From: an uncultured Clostridia bacterium
GTDB lineage: Bacteria > Bacillota > Clostridia > Christensenellales > Aristaeellaceae
Direction: 5' to 3'
DNA length: 64,000 bases
Assembly (NCBI GenBank): GCA_937907055.1
Contig: CALCTW010000132.1
Coordinates: forward strand, 19,558-83,557
Part shown: in pieces, positions 53,108-62,361 of the stretch
Layout of the letters: each line of letters opens with the position of its first letter
Position numbering within the stretch: the first letter of the stretch is position 1
Made by a program: the position numbers and the translations under genes
The notes under the pieces: generated by a model
What the model was told of the DNA's origin: nothing
Seen by the model: the letters and a program-made list of their open reading frames with translations, nothing else
Databases searched by the model: none

Positions 53108-54880
53108 ATGAGTTATGATGTCGCGGTCATCGGAGCGGGCCACGCGGGCTGTGAGGCGGCGCTGTGCTGCGCCAGAATGGGCCTGGAGACCGTTCTGATG
53201 ACGCTGAATATGGAATCCGTGGCGCTGATGCCGTGCAATCCCTCGATCGGCGGCACGGGCAAGGGCCATCTGGTGCGTGAGATCGACGCGCTGGGCGGTG
53301 AGATGGGCGTGGCGGCGGATAAAACGATGCTGCAGAGCCGTATGCTGAATACGGGCAAAGGCCCTGCCGTGCATTCCCTGCGCTGCCAGAGCGACAAGCG
53401 CGCTTATCAGAGCCGCATGCTGAACGTGCTGTTCGCGCAGGAGCATCTGACGGTGCGCCAGGGGGAAGTAACGGAGATCCTGACGCAGGGCGGCCGCGTG
53501 AGCGGTATCAGGACCCTGACAGGAGAAAAGATCGAATGCCGCGCGGCGGTGGTGTGCACCGGTGTGTATCTGAAGAGCCGCATCATCATCGGCGAGGCGG
53601 AGTGGAACGGCGGCCCACAGGGGCTGCTGCCGGCCAATCATCTGAGCGAGAGCCTGAGCGGACTGGGCTTCGAGCTGCGCCGCTTCAAAACCGGCACACC
53701 CGCGAGGATCGATCACAGAAGCATTGATTTTGACGAGATGGAGCAGCAGCCGGGCGATGATCCGGTGACGCCCTTCTCTTTCCTGACGGATGAAAAACTG
53801 GTCAACCGCGCGATGTGCTACCTGACATGGACCAATGAAAACACCCATGAGATCATCCGGCAGAATATCCACCGCGCGCCCATGTATAACGGTCAGCTGA
53901 ACAGCGTAGGCGCGCGCTACTGCCCCAGCATCGAGACCAAGATCATGCGTTTCGCGGACAAGACAAGGCATCAGATCTTTCTGGAGCCTGAAGGGGACGG
54001 CTATCCCGAATGGTATGTGCAGGGCATGAGCACCAGCCTGCCGGAGGATGTGCAGTGGGCCATGTACCGCACCATTCCGGGCCTGCGCCGCTGCGTGATC
54101 ACACGCCCGGCCTATGCCATTGAATATGACTGCATCAACAGCACCGCGCTTTCGCCCGCGCTGGGCGCGAACGACGTGCCCGGGCTTTATCTGGCCGGGC
54201 AGGTGAACGGCACCAGCGGCTATGAAGAGGCAGCCGCGCAGGGCATCTACGCCGGCATCAACGCCGCGCTTTACTGCAGGAATGAGGAGCCCTTCATCCT
54301 CACCCGCGATCAGGCGTACATCGGCGTCATGGCGGATGACCTGACCACCAAGGGGACGGATGAGCCCTACCGTATGATGACCAGCCGCGCCGAGCATCGG
54401 CTGTATCTGCGGCAGGACAACGCGGATATCCGCCTGACGGAGCGTAGCCGGAAGATCGGCCTGGCGACAGATGAGCGGATGCGCCGTCTGGACGCGAAGC
54501 GCAAAGAGACCGAAGCCCTGATGCAACGGCTGCGCGAAGAGGGCATGATCCAGAAAATCAGGCGGCCTGAAGTGGCGCTGGAGCTGCCGGAGGGGTGGGA
54601 ATACTCCGCCGCCGCGCGGGAACAGTGCGAGATCAACATCAAGTATGAGGGCTATCTGGAAAAGGAAATGAACCAGATCCGCAAGATGCGGGATATGGAG
54701 GAGCGCAAGCTGCCGTGTGACGCGCCCTATATGGAGATGGAATCCCTGCGGCTGGAGGCCCGGCAGAAGCTGGCGAAGCAGCGCCCCATCAGTCTGGGTC
54801 AGGCGGCCCGTATTCCGGGCGTGAGCCCGGCAGATGTCGCCGTGCTGATGGTGTGGCTGAAAAAACAAAAGAGCAATTAA
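53108..54880 (+). CDS. mnmG: tRNA uridine-5-carboxymethylaminomethyl modification enzyme MnmG (GidA)
   Basis: 590 residues, slightly shorter than the usual ~620-630, with both ends conserved. The FAD-binding motif is VAVIGAGHAGCEAALCCARMG at residues 5-25, cofactor-domain segments include NPSIGGTGKGHLVREIDALG, and the Cys-containing RPAYAIEYDCINSTAL is in the middle. The helical C-terminus contains TSRAEHRLYLRQDNADIRLT and ends in LGQAARIPGVSPADVAVL. With MnmE (not in the window) it modifies the wobble U34 of tRNAs. In many bacteria it lies next to the replication origin. It is divergent from gyrB with a 283-base shared upstream region. Confidence 0.97.
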   Translation: MSYDVAVIGAGHAGCEAALCCARMGLETVLMTLNMESVALMPCNPSIGGTGKGHLVREIDALGGEMGVAADKTMLQSRMLNTGKGPAVHSLRCQSDKRAYQSRMLNVLFAQEHLTVRQGEVTEILTQGGRVSGIRTLTGEKIECRAAVVCTGVYLKSRIIIGEAEWNGGPQGLLPANHLSESLSGLGFELRRFKTGTPARIDHRSIDFDEMEQQPGDDPVTPFSFLTDEKLVNRAMCYLTWTNENTHEIIRQNIHRAPMYNGQLNSVGARYCPSIETKIMRFADKTRHQIFLEPEGDGYPEWYVQGMSTSLPEDVQWAMYRTIPGLRRCVITRPAYAIEYDCINSTALSPALGANDVPGLYLAGQVNGTSGYEEAAAQGIYAGINAALYCRNEEPFILTRDQAYIGVMADDLTTKGTDEPYRMMTSRAEHRLYLRQDNADIRLTERSRKIGLATDERMRRLDAKRKETEALMQRLREEGMIQKIRRPEVALELPEGWEYSAAAREQCEINIKYEGYLEKEMNQIRKMRDMEERKLPCDAPYMEMESLRLEARQKLAKQRPISLGQAARIPGVSPADVAVLMVWLKKQKSN

Positions 54881-54901
54881 CGATCACCAATGGATATAAA
54901 G

Positions 54902-54941
54902 AGAAGCAGGAACGCATGGCGGCGGCTCCTGCTTCTTTTTG
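54902..54941 (+). terminator. mnmG terminator
   Basis: AGAAGCAGGA (54902-54911) pairs perfectly with TCCTGCTTCT (54927-54936), followed by TTTT. Confidence 0.88.
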
Positions 54942-54962
54942 CTTGTTTTTGTACGGAAGAAT

Positions 54963-54988
54963 CAAAAAGACCGTCCCGAAGGACGGCC
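54963..54988 (-). terminator. Terminator of the GH5 cellulase gene
   Basis: CCGTCC (54971-54976), CGAA loop, GGACGG (54981-54986), with further G-C pairs. TTTTT follows on the - strand. Confidence 0.85.
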
Positions 54989-55003
54989 TGAAATGTTATC
55001 GGA

Positions 55004-56725
55004 TCATTCCCGGATCAGGGAAACATTGGTGATATACAGGGAATAGGGCGCCGGAACAGCCGCGCCGCCCAGATCGAAGGAGAAACGGGCGTTGGAATCA
55101 GTCGCGCCTTCCATGGTGAAGGTGGCTTCAAAATGCTGCTTTTCAGCGGTGGCAGTGATGCTGAAGGTGGCGTACTGGCCGTAATCGCCGTAGTTGCGCA
55201 TGATGAAGCAGGGGACTGTCACATCAGTATCCGCCTTGACCCTGTAATCAAAGGACAGGGTATAGGTGGCGCCTTCTTCGATGGTCAGCCCGGTGTAGGT
55301 GGGCTGGAAGGACCAGGGGTTCGCGCCGCCGGCCTTCACATTGACGATGATGCCGGTGGCGGTGATAGACACATCACCGGAAGCACCAGCAGCGGTATCG
55401 ATCCACTTGGACCACTTGCTGGTGTCGGAGCACATGTTGGCCATATCCTTCACCATGTCCTTGAGCAGGGCAAGGTCGGTCTCGTCAACGGTGCCGTCAT
55501 AGTTCATATCGCAGTAGGGCACGGTCTCGCCGCCGTTGGTCAGATAATCCTTGAGGAGGGTCACATCATCCGGGGTGATCTGGCCGTCTTCATTGGCATC
55601 GCCGGGCGCGAACTGGCTGACATACCAGTTGATATCGCGGGCCTGACTGGTGATGACGGTGAGCATCTCGGGATCGGACCAGGTGAGGGAATGACGGTTG
55701 ATGATGCCGAAATCGCCGCCGTTATCCCACCACATGCAGGGGATATCGTACTTGTTGGCCATGATGACCATGTGCTTGGCCCAGGTCATACGGGCATAGC
55801 GGTTGTCCTTGTCCACGCAGCCGAATTCGCCGATGAGGACGGGAATGCCCTTGTCCTTGAAATCCTTCTGCAGGCCGGTGATGAAGGGATCCACATCGGT
55901 GGCGCGCCAGGTGGTGCCGGGCTGATCGGGATGGGTGAAGGTGAAGGGCGCGTAGATGTGCACTTCGACCGCGAGCTTATCCTCCACGGTATCGGTGGGC
56001 ATCACGAAGCCCTGACGGATCAGCTGATTGGCAGCGGCCGCGTAAGTGGTGACGACCAGCACACGGCGGGCGTTGTTGCTGCCGGTGGCGCGGACGGTGT
56101 CGACGAACAGCTGGTTGAGAGCGTTGCAAGCATCCAGCGCCTGCTGATCGGGGCTGTTCCATTCGCGCTTGTCGTTCAGGATCTCATTGAAGCCTTCAAA
56201 AACAAGGTGATCGCCGTAATCCTTGAAGCGGGTGGCGATCTGCAGCCATTCGTTGGCGAACTTGGCCGCCTTTTCGTCGTAGTTGTTCTGATCCGCGGTC
56301 AGCCAGCCGTTGGAGCCGGTATCGTGCTGGATGTTGAGGATGCAGTACATGCCTTCATCCAGAATGATCTTTACGACTTCCTCCACGCGGTCCATCCACT
56401 TTTCATCGATCGTCATGGTGGCGGGATCGGTGATGTGGTTCTGCCAGGTGGTGGGCAGGCGGATGGCATTGAAGCCGCTGTCGTGGACGAACTTGACCAG
56501 TTCAGCGCTGATCTTGGGGTTGGACCAGCAGGTCTCGCTGGAAAGACCGCCGTTGTAGACCTTGGAACTGCTGTAGGCATCCAGCGTGTTGCCCATGTTC
56601 CAGCCGATGACGATGTCATCGAGCAGCTCCGCCGCGGTGGGCCAGGCCTGCTCCTCCGCAAAGGCAAATGAGCAGCAGGAAACGAGCAGGATGAGAGTCA
56701 AAATGAGGGAAAGCGTTTTCTTCAT
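55004..56725 (-). CDS. Secreted GH5 cellulase with internal dockerin and C-terminal carbohydrate-binding domain
   Basis: 573 residues. Signal peptide MKKTLSLILTLILLVSCCSFAFA. The GH5 barrel (~30-365) starts GWNMGNTLDA, with FNAIRLPTTWQNH. The acid/base Glu is in FEGFNEI (about residue 180), the nucleophile Glu in LIGEFGCVDKD (about 300), and a late MWWDNG is present. A type I-like dockerin follows at ~375-430 with two Ca-binding repeats (GDANEDGQITPDDVTLLKDY and DMNYDGTVDETDLALLKDMV). The last ~125 residues are a jelly-roll domain of the CBM4/9 type. It cuts beta-1,4-glucan outside the cell and should dock onto a cohesin scaffold. It is expressed alone. Confidence 0.94.
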   Translation of the reverse strand: MKKTLSLILTLILLVSCCSFAFAEEQAWPTAAELLDDIVIGWNMGNTLDAYSSSKVYNGGLSSETCWSNPKISAELVKFVHDSGFNAIRLPTTWQNHITDPATMTIDEKWMDRVEEVVKIILDEGMYCILNIQHDTGSNGWLTADQNNYDEKAAKFANEWLQIATRFKDYGDHLVFEGFNEILNDKREWNSPDQQALDACNALNQLFVDTVRATGSNNARRVLVVTTYAAAANQLIRQGFVMPTDTVEDKLAVEVHIYAPFTFTHPDQPGTTWRATDVDPFITGLQKDFKDKGIPVLIGEFGCVDKDNRYARMTWAKHMVIMANKYDIPCMWWDNGGDFGIINRHSLTWSDPEMLTVITSQARDINWYVSQFAPGDANEDGQITPDDVTLLKDYLTNGGETVPYCDMNYDGTVDETDLALLKDMVKDMANMCSDTSKWSKWIDTAAGASGDVSITATGIIVNVKAGGANPWSFQPTYTGLTIEEGATYTLSFDYRVKADTDVTVPCFIMRNYGDYGQYATFSITATAEKQHFEATFTMEGATDSNARFSFDLGGAAVPAPYSLYITNVSLIRE

Positions 56726-56758
56726 TTTGCGATCGCTCCTTCAAAAAAATGTACTTTG

Positions 56759-56787
56759 ATTATACAAAAAAACGGGGAATAAGTCAA
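56759..56787 (-). promoter_or_regulatory. Promoter of the GH5 cellulase gene
   Basis: On the - strand: TTGACT (56787-56782), 17-base spacer, TATAAT (56764-56759). No obvious operator palindrome is attached. Confidence 0.85.
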
Positions 56788-56895
56788 ACCGGCGGACAGA
56801 TTTTTATCCGCGCGGATCGCCGCGCAAACGGAAAACCATCCACAGGAAAACAAAAAGGGCCGCGCCGGGCCCTGAGAGAACGGAATAAACGGGGT

Positions 56896-57726
56896 TCATC
56901 CCTTCAGCACGGCTCTGACCGCGCGGGGAAGGGGATTCAGATCATGATAGACGGTGATGAAGGTGAAATCCTTCTCCAGCAGGGCGGAAACGGCTTCCGC
57001 CTGGGTATCGCCGATCTCCAGAAAGAGCGTGCCGCGCGGATAGAGATGCGCGGGGGCTTCCCGGATGATGCGGCGGTAGAAATCCAGCCCGTCCTCGCCG
57101 CCGAAGAGCGCCATTTCGGGCTCAAACAGCACTTCCTTCTGGAGGCTTTCTTTTTCGCCGTCCGGGATATAGGGGGGGTTGGACAGAATGCAGTCAAAAC
57201 GGCTGTCTCCCACCGCGGCAAAAAGATCGCCCTGCAGGAAGGTGATATCGACCTGATTGAGAAGGGCGTTTTCCCGCGCGATGGAAAGGGCGTCCGGGGA
57301 AAGATCGGAGGCAGTGACCTCCGTATCCGGGCGGTGCTTCTTGACCGCGACAGCCAGCGCGCCGCTGCCTGTACACAGATCCAGCACCCGCGCGCCGGTG
57401 GGTGCCTGACGGATGACCTGCTCGCAGAGGGTCTCGGTATCGAAGCGGGGGATCAGCACGCCGGGACGCACCCGGAAGGGCAGGGACATGAAATACTGAT
57501 CGCCCAGGATATACTGCAGCGGCTCCCGCTTTTCGCGGCGGCGGATCAGCGCGGCAAATCGTTCTTCATCTGCCGGGGATACTTCCCTGAAGGAATCAGC
57601 CTTCATCTGCAGACGGTCCATCCGGAGCACGGAGGCCAGCAGATATTCGGCATCGGTTTTCGCGTCGGGGACGGACACCGCTTCAAGCCGCTGAATAGCG
57701 GAGCGGAGCAGGGAACGGATATCCAT
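56896..57726 (-). CDS. prmC: Peptide chain release factor N5-glutamine methyltransferase PrmC
   Basis: 276 residues. The N-terminal helical bundle (~1-75) recognises the release factor. The methyltransferase domain has the S-adenosylmethionine motif VLDLCTGSGALAVAVKK and the catalytic LSNPPYIPDGE. It methylates the GGQ glutamine of RF1 and RF2. The start overlaps the stop of the yqhQ-like gene by one base (TGATG), so the two are coupled. The usual partner prfA (RF1) is not next to it here. Confidence 0.95.
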   Translation of the reverse strand: MDIRSLLRSAIQRLEAVSVPDAKTDAEYLLASVLRMDRLQMKADSFREVSPADEERFAALIRRREKREPLQYILGDQYFMSLPFRVRPGVLIPRFDTETLCEQVIRQAPTGARVLDLCTGSGALAVAVKKHRPDTEVTASDLSPDALSIARENALLNQVDITFLQGDLFAAVGDSRFDCILSNPPYIPDGEKESLQKEVLFEPEMALFGGEDGLDFYRRIIREAPAHLYPRGTLFLEIGDTQAEAVSALLEKDFTFITVYHDLNPLPRAVRAVLKG

Positions 57727-58838
57727 CAGCCGTTCGCTTCGCTTTCCTGATCGCCGGAGGCTTCGATCGCTTCGGCTTCCGCGCGGGCAGCGATCACATT
57801 TTCAGGCAGGGGCTGCGCGAGGGGGGATTCGGGCGGAATGCGGATCCAGCCTTCGGGGGTGGTCTCACCCTCGATATCTTCACCCAGCGCCATACGGATG
57901 GAGATGATGGCCACCTGGCACATATCATCGGTGGGCTGCTTGGTGGTCAGCTTCTGCATCATCAGGCCGGGCCAGCGCAGCGCGCGGCAGACCTTGTTAT
58001 CGTGATGGGCAAGACCCTTGAGCACCTCATAGCTGAGGCCGGCGACCAGCGGCAGCAGGGCGATGCGGGACAGAACACGCACGATGTAGTTGCTCATGTC
58101 ATAGCCGGTGGTGATGAGGATGAGCACATCGATGACGGAGTAGAACAGCAGCGACAGCAGGAAGGTGATGAGGATGAAACTGGTGCCGCAGCGGGGGTGC
58201 AGGGTGGAGAACTTCTGCGCGTTGGCAGGGGTGAGCTCCAGCTGCGCCTCGTTGCAGTAGACGGTCTTATGCTCACTGCCGTGATACATGAAGGTGCGGC
58301 GCACATCGGGCACCTTGGCGCTCAGCACCATATAGCCGATGAGGATCGCGATCCTGACCAGCGCGGAAACCAGATTCTTGACCAGCTGGAGGCCGGGCGT
58401 GATGTTTTCAATGGCGTTGAAGGGCATGACGGCCAGATTGGGCAGGAATACGAAGAGGCCCAAAGAGACGACCACGGCCAGCACGAGGGCGACGGCCATC
58501 ACGATCTTTTCAATGGATTTGCCGAAGACCTTGCTCAGCCATTTTTCAAACTTGGAGGGCTCTTCTTCTTCGAGGCCCAGCATTTCAAAACTGTCGTTCA
58601 GCGTCTTCATACCGCCGGAAAGCATGGTGAGGAGGCTGACCGCGCCGCGGATGACAGGCCATCCCATCCACTTGTGCTTCTTGGCCGGGCTGACATAGGG
58701 ATCACGCTTGGTGACGATGGAGCCGTCTTCACGGCGGACGGAGATGGCCACATATTCGGTGGAACGCATCATCACGCCTTCCATGACCGCCTGACCGCCG
58801 ACATCGGGGCGCTTTACAGGGTTCTGTTGATCGGACAT
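57726..58838 (-). CDS. DUF1385 membrane protein (YqhQ-like)
   Basis: 370 residues from the ATG at 58838. The family N-terminus VGGQAVMEGVMMRSTEYVAISVRR is clear, with VIRGAVSLLTMLSGGMKTL. Four or five transmembrane segments follow (around residues 125-150, 180-200, 250-275 and 290-310), along with the conserved HGSEHKTVYCNEAQLELTP and HPRCGTSFI. The C-terminus is long, acidic and soluble. In Clostridia the gene commonly lies between rpmE and prmC, as here. Bacillus relatives were linked to metal-dependent processes, but the biochemical role is unknown. Confidence 0.9.
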   Translation of the reverse strand: MSDQQNPVKRPDVGGQAVMEGVMMRSTEYVAISVRREDGSIVTKRDPYVSPAKKHKWMGWPVIRGAVSLLTMLSGGMKTLNDSFEMLGLEEEEPSKFEKWLSKVFGKSIEKIVMAVALVLAVVVSLGLFVFLPNLAVMPFNAIENITPGLQLVKNLVSALVRIAILIGYMVLSAKVPDVRRTFMYHGSEHKTVYCNEAQLELTPANAQKFSTLHPRCGTSFILITFLLSLLFYSVIDVLILITTGYDMSNYIVRVLSRIALLPLVAGLSYEVLKGLAHHDNKVCRALRWPGLMMQKLTTKQPTDDMCQVAIISIRMALGEDIEGETTPEGWIRIPPESPLAQPLPENVIAARAEAEAIEASGDQESEANG

Positions 58839-58893
58839 TGCTTTTTTCCTTTCGTAAATACAATAACACAGGGGCTGCTTTTCCCCATATAGC

Positions 58894-58922
58894 ATTATAT
58901 CATAGGATGATGCCGTTTTCAA
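58894..58922 (-). promoter_or_regulatory. Promoter of the yqhQ-like/prmC operon
   Basis: On the - strand: TTGAAA (58922-58917), 17-base spacer, TATAAT (58899-58894). Confidence 0.8.
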
Positions 58923-58940
58923 GAAAGGCCGGAGTAAACA

Positions 58941-58975
58941 AAAAAAGGCAGCATGCCTGATGCATACTGCCTTTT
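58941..58975 (-). terminator. rpmE terminator
   Basis: AAGGCAGCATGC (58945-58956) pairs with GCATACTGCCTT (58962-58973) with one mismatch. TTTTTTT follows on the - strand. Confidence 0.88.
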
Positions 58976-58983
58976 CGCGGAAC

Positions 58984-59184
58984 TTACGCCTTGGCGTAGC
59001 GCTTCTTGAAGCGATCTACACGGCCACCGGTATCTACCAGCTTCTGCTTGCCGGTAAAGAAAGGATGACACTTGGAGCAAATTTCGACCTTCAGCTCAGC
59101 CTTGGTGGAGCCGGTTTCGAACGTTTCACCGCAGACGCAGCGAACGATGCACTTGTTGTACTTCGGATGGATCTTTTCCTTCAT
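58984..59184 (-). CDS. rpmE: 50S ribosomal protein L31 (zinc-binding form)
   Basis: 66 residues from the ATG at 59184 (GAGGTG site). The pattern [20 protein letters not shown], then [24 protein letters not shown], is the type with the four zinc-ligand Cys residues. In Firmicutes this form is used when zinc is sufficient. A stable hairpin at 59214-59241 lies in its leader and may serve autoregulation. Confidence 0.97.
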   Translation of the reverse strand: MKEKIHPKYNKCIVRCVCGETFETGSTKAELKVEICSKCHPFFTGKQKLVDTGGRVDRFKKRYAKA

Positions 59185-59213
59185 GCCTTTTTCACCTCTT
59201 TTGCTTGTCCCAC

Positions 59214-59241
59214 GTGCGCGTAGCGGTTTTTCAACGCGCAC
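59214..59241 (-). promoter_or_regulatory. Hairpin in the rpmE leader
   Basis: GTGCGCGT (59214-59221) pairs perfectly with ACGCGCAC (59234-59241), 30 bases before the ATG. Feedback-regulated L31 leaders are known in Firmicutes; I cannot confirm the same fold here. Confidence 0.5.
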
Positions 59242-59290
59242 GACGCTATGGTGACGGATTCATAGATGGCTGCTATGAGCCGCATATGGA

Positions 59291-59319
59291 ATTATAACAA
59301 ACGAAATCAAGAATTGCAA
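59291..59319 (-). promoter_or_regulatory. rpmE promoter
   Basis: On the - strand: TTGCAA (59319-59314), 17-base spacer, TATAAT (59296-59291), with an upstream TGN extension. The leader would be about 100 bases. Confidence 0.75.
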
Positions 59320-59446
59320 GTGTTTTTTGCGGTTCAAAATGTTAAATCGGGCCGGCTGACCGCCTGTTTATCCTTGCTTCCCGGTGATCAACGCCCCCCC
59401 GGTTTCGGGATGAACGGACACGCCTTTTTGCGGATCCGAAGAGGGG

Positions 59447-60682
59447 TCAGACCTTCAGCAGGGCAACAGCCACATCGTTCACATTGGTGCCGGTGGGGCC
59501 TGTCATGATGAGACCGCCGGTCTTCTGCAGAGCGTGATAGGCGTCGTTGTCCTTCAGTACGCCCGCGACTGTGAGCCCGGCTGCCTTCAGTTCCGCCGCA
59601 GTATCACTGTCCGCGTAGCCGCCGGCCGCGTCGGTCGGGCCGTCCGTGCCGTCGGAGCCTACGGAGAATACCGCCGCGCCCTTCATGCCGGCGATGCCCG
59701 CGGCTGCCGCGAGCGCCAGTTCCTGATTGCGGCCGCCCTTGCCATGGCCGGTCAATACGACGACGGTCTCGCCGCCGGCGATGTAGGCCACGCTCCTGCC
59801 GTCGTTCGCGTGTGTCTTCAGGATGCTTGCCATCATGCTGCCGGCTTCCTTGGCCTGACAGCAGAGCTGGTCGGTCAGCAATACGGGCTCGTAGCCGAGA
59901 CGGCGGCACACGGCGGCCGCGGCGGTGCACAGTTCACGCACGCTGCCGTTGATCTGCGTTTCCACATTGTCGAGCGCCTTGGGCGTTTCGATCTGCATCA
60001 ATGCTTTGGCTTCATCGCTCAGCTTCAGGCCGTACTTTTCCGCGATCGCGATCGCGTCCTCACGGGTGGCGGTATCCGGGCAGGCCGGGCCGGAGGCGAT
60101 CATATCCAGCGGATCGCCGAGGATATCGGACAGGATGACCGCGCACACCTTCGCCGGGGCGCACAGCTGCGCGAAACGGCCGCCCTTCACGGCGGACAGG
60201 CGCTTGCGGATGGTGTTGATCTCCACGATATCGGCGCCGCAGGCCAGCAACTGGCCGGTCACATCCTGCAGTTCCGCGCCGGAAACGAGCGGCTTTTCAA
60301 ACAGCGCGCTGCCGCCGCCGGAAAGCAGGAACAGTACGGTGTCCTGCGCGGTAAGGCCGGTCACAAGGTCCAGCGCGGCTTGCGTGCCCTTGAAGGAATT
60401 CTCATCCGGGACGGGATGGCCGGCTTCATAGCAGGCAAAATTGGCGATGGGGCCCATTACGTGATCATACTTCGTCACGACAACGCCGTTTTCAATGCGG
60501 TCACCCAGACAGTCGGAAGCGGCCTTGGCCATCTGCCACGCGGCCTTGCCGGCGGCGACCAGCAGAACGCGGCCGGGGAATTCGCGTCCGCTCACGGCGC
60601 GGCGCACGGCTTCATCGGGCTGCACGGCGGCGATCGCTTCCTTTACGATCAGATCAGCGTCTTTACGCAGGGATTCATTCAT
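59447..60682 (-). CDS. Glycerate 2-kinase (MOFRL family, type II)
   Basis: 411 residues. The N-terminal DUF4147 domain has VLLVAAGKAAWQMAKAA and LFLLSGGGSALFEKP near residue 120. The central Lys/Arg segment is EINTIRKRLSAVKGGRFA. The C-terminal MOFRL domain has YIAGGETVVVLTGHGKGGRNQELALA and SVGSDGTDGPTDAAGGY. It phosphorylates D-glycerate to 2-phosphoglycerate. The gene is behind a GntP-type permease, so it probably serves growth on external glycerate or a related hydroxy acid. Its + strand composition is C-rich, unlike neighbours. Confidence 0.92.
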   Translation of the reverse strand: MNESLRKDADLIVKEAIAAVQPDEAVRRAVSGREFPGRVLLVAAGKAAWQMAKAASDCLGDRIENGVVVTKYDHVMGPIANFACYEAGHPVPDENSFKGTQAALDLVTGLTAQDTVLFLLSGGGSALFEKPLVSGAELQDVTGQLLACGADIVEINTIRKRLSAVKGGRFAQLCAPAKVCAVILSDILGDPLDMIASGPACPDTATREDAIAIAEKYGLKLSDEAKALMQIETPKALDNVETQINGSVRELCTAAAAVCRRLGYEPVLLTDQLCCQAKEAGSMMASILKTHANDGRSVAYIAGGETVVVLTGHGKGGRNQELALAAAAGIAGMKGAAVFSVGSDGTDGPTDAAGGYADSDTAAELKAAGLTVAGVLKDNDAYHALQKTGGLIMTGPTGTNVNDVAVALLKV

Positions 60683-60705
60683 CGAAAAAACCTCCTTGGT
60701 AAAAG

Positions 60706-60738
60706 AGGCCGCCGCAGAACGAACGCGGCGGCCTTGAT
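60706..60738 (-). terminator. Intercistronic hairpin between the GntP-type permease and glycerate kinase genes
   Basis: AGGCCGCCGC (60706-60715) pairs perfectly with GCGGCGGCCT (60725-60734). CTTTT follows on the - strand, so it could stop part of the transcription before the kinase gene. Confidence 0.7.
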
Positions 60739-60749
60739 AAGAATCAGGA

Positions 60750-62111
60750 TCAGAAGATCAGGCTCAGGATGAAGATGCCTACCATGGCGGCCAGGCCCAT
60801 GATGAGCGTCAGCAGGGTCTGGGTCTTGTAGCCCTGATCGGGCGTCATCTCACCAAAGTTGGTAACCACCCAGAAGTAGGAGTCGTTCGCGTGGGAAACG
60901 GTCATGGCACCGGCACCGATCGCCATAACGACCAGCGCGATGGAAGCGGGCGAGGTGAAGCCAAGAACGGTCAGCAGAGGCGCGACGATACCGGCGGTCG
61001 TGGTGATCGCGACGGTAGAGGAGCCCTGCGCGGACTTGAGGATCGCGGCCAGCAGGAAGGGGAAGAAGATGCCGATGGTCTGCAGAGCGCCGGCGTTCTC
61101 CTTGATGAATTCCACCATGGAGGAGGTGGAGATGACCTTGCCCAGCACGCCGCCGGCAGCGGTGACGAACAGGATGGGGCCAACGGTCTTCAGGGTCTCA
61201 TTGGTGATGGCGTAGAATTCCTTCATCTTGTGGGAGGTGCCCAGCTGGACAGTGGCGCACAGGGTGCCGACAGTCAGCGCGATGATGGGGGTGCCCAGGA
61301 AGGTGAGGATATCCTTGATGAAGCCGGTCCAGCCCGCCATGGAGGCGATGGAGGAGAAGGCCATCAGGATGATGGGGACGATGATGGGAGCCAGCGCGTT
61401 GAAGGCGCAGGGCAGCTTGCCGTATTCCTTCACCAGCTCTTCGTAGGTCTTCACGATCTCCTTGCTGTCGGTCTTGGTCTCATCGGCGGACTTGACCTTC
61501 TTACCGATCAGCTTGGCATAGACCAGACCGGCGATCAGGGGCAGGATGGAGCAGAGCACACCGAAGCCCATGACCAGCAGCAGGTTATCACCGGCGCCCA
61601 GCGTGTTCGCGGCAGCGATGGGGCCGGGTGTCGGCGGAATGAAAACGTGGGAGATATACAGACCGGCGGACAGGGCGACGGTCATGGCGACGGAGGAAAC
61701 GCCGGTACGCTTGACCAGCGCCTTACGGATGGGGTTCAGGATAACAAAGCCGCTGTCGCAGAAGACGGGGATGGATACGACCCAGCCCATCAGCTCGATG
61801 GCAAGCTCGGGGTGCTTCTGGCCGACGAGCTTGATGACGATGTCAGCCAGCTTCAGCGCGGCACCGGTCTTTTCCAGGATGGTGCCGATCAGGGCGCCCA
61901 GGATAATGACGATACCGATGGAAGAGAAGGTGCCGGAGAAGCCGGCGCCGATGGTGCCCGGGATGTCGCTGAGCGGGATGCCCGCCAGCAGGGCCAGGAT
62001 CAGGGACACGCCCATGATGGCCAGGAAGGGATGGACCTTCCACTTGGAGATGGCAACGATCATGACGATGATTGCCACAACGAAGGCGATAATGAGGGCA
62101 ATACCGGACAT
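60750..62111 (-). CDS. GntP-family gluconate/glycerate-type permease
   Basis: 453 residues from the ATG at 62111 (AAGGAGG site). About twelve transmembrane segments. Family patterns include FGVLCSILPLIAGLVYAKLI, SHVFIPPTPGPIAAANTLGA near residue 155 and DSYFWVVTNFGEMTPDQGYK near the C-terminus. GntP proteins take up gluconate, ketogluconate or glycerate with protons. The following glycerate kinase points to glycerate as substrate. Confidence 0.93.
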   Translation of the reverse strand: MSGIALIIAFVVAIIVMIVAISKWKVHPFLAIMGVSLILALLAGIPLSDIPGTIGAGFSGTFSSIGIVIILGALIGTILEKTGAALKLADIVIKLVGQKHPELAIELMGWVVSIPVFCDSGFVILNPIRKALVKRTGVSSVAMTVALSAGLYISHVFIPPTPGPIAAANTLGAGDNLLLVMGFGVLCSILPLIAGLVYAKLIGKKVKSADETKTDSKEIVKTYEELVKEYGKLPCAFNALAPIIVPIILMAFSSIASMAGWTGFIKDILTFLGTPIIALTVGTLCATVQLGTSHKMKEFYAITNETLKTVGPILFVTAAGGVLGKVISTSSMVEFIKENAGALQTIGIFFPFLLAAILKSAQGSSTVAITTTAGIVAPLLTVLGFTSPASIALVVMAIGAGAMTVSHANDSYFWVVTNFGEMTPDQGYKTQTLLTLIMGLAAMVGIFILSLIF

Positions 62112-62202
62112 AAAACAGCCTCCTTGGGTATAGAATTTCAGAGGATCTCTTCGCGGCGTGTGTCTTAATTGCCGAAAAGCAGTCTCTGTTTTGATTAACA
62201 CA

Positions 62203-62231
62203 ATTGTAACATACACTTGTTGAGAAAGCAA
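62203..62231 (-). promoter_or_regulatory. Promoter of the GntP/glycerate kinase operon
   Basis: On the - strand: TTGCTT (62231-62226), 17-base spacer, TACAAT (62208-62203). TTGATTAACACAATTG just downstream contains short inverted repeats that could be an operator. Confidence 0.7.
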
Positions 62232-62309
62232 GCAGTTAATCGACACTTTTTTGACACATTCTGAGGGCGTTCTGAAACGCGTTCCCAAAGCCCGGATCCT
62301 GCCGGAAGA

Positions 62310-62344
62310 CGCGCAAAAAAAGGGCACGCCGCGCGGACGTGCCC
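62310..62344 (-). terminator. htpG terminator
   Basis: GGGCACG (62322-62328) pairs with CGTGCCC (62338-62344). TTTTTTT follows on the - strand. Confidence 0.9.
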
Positions 62345-62361
62345 CGGTATACGGGATAAAC

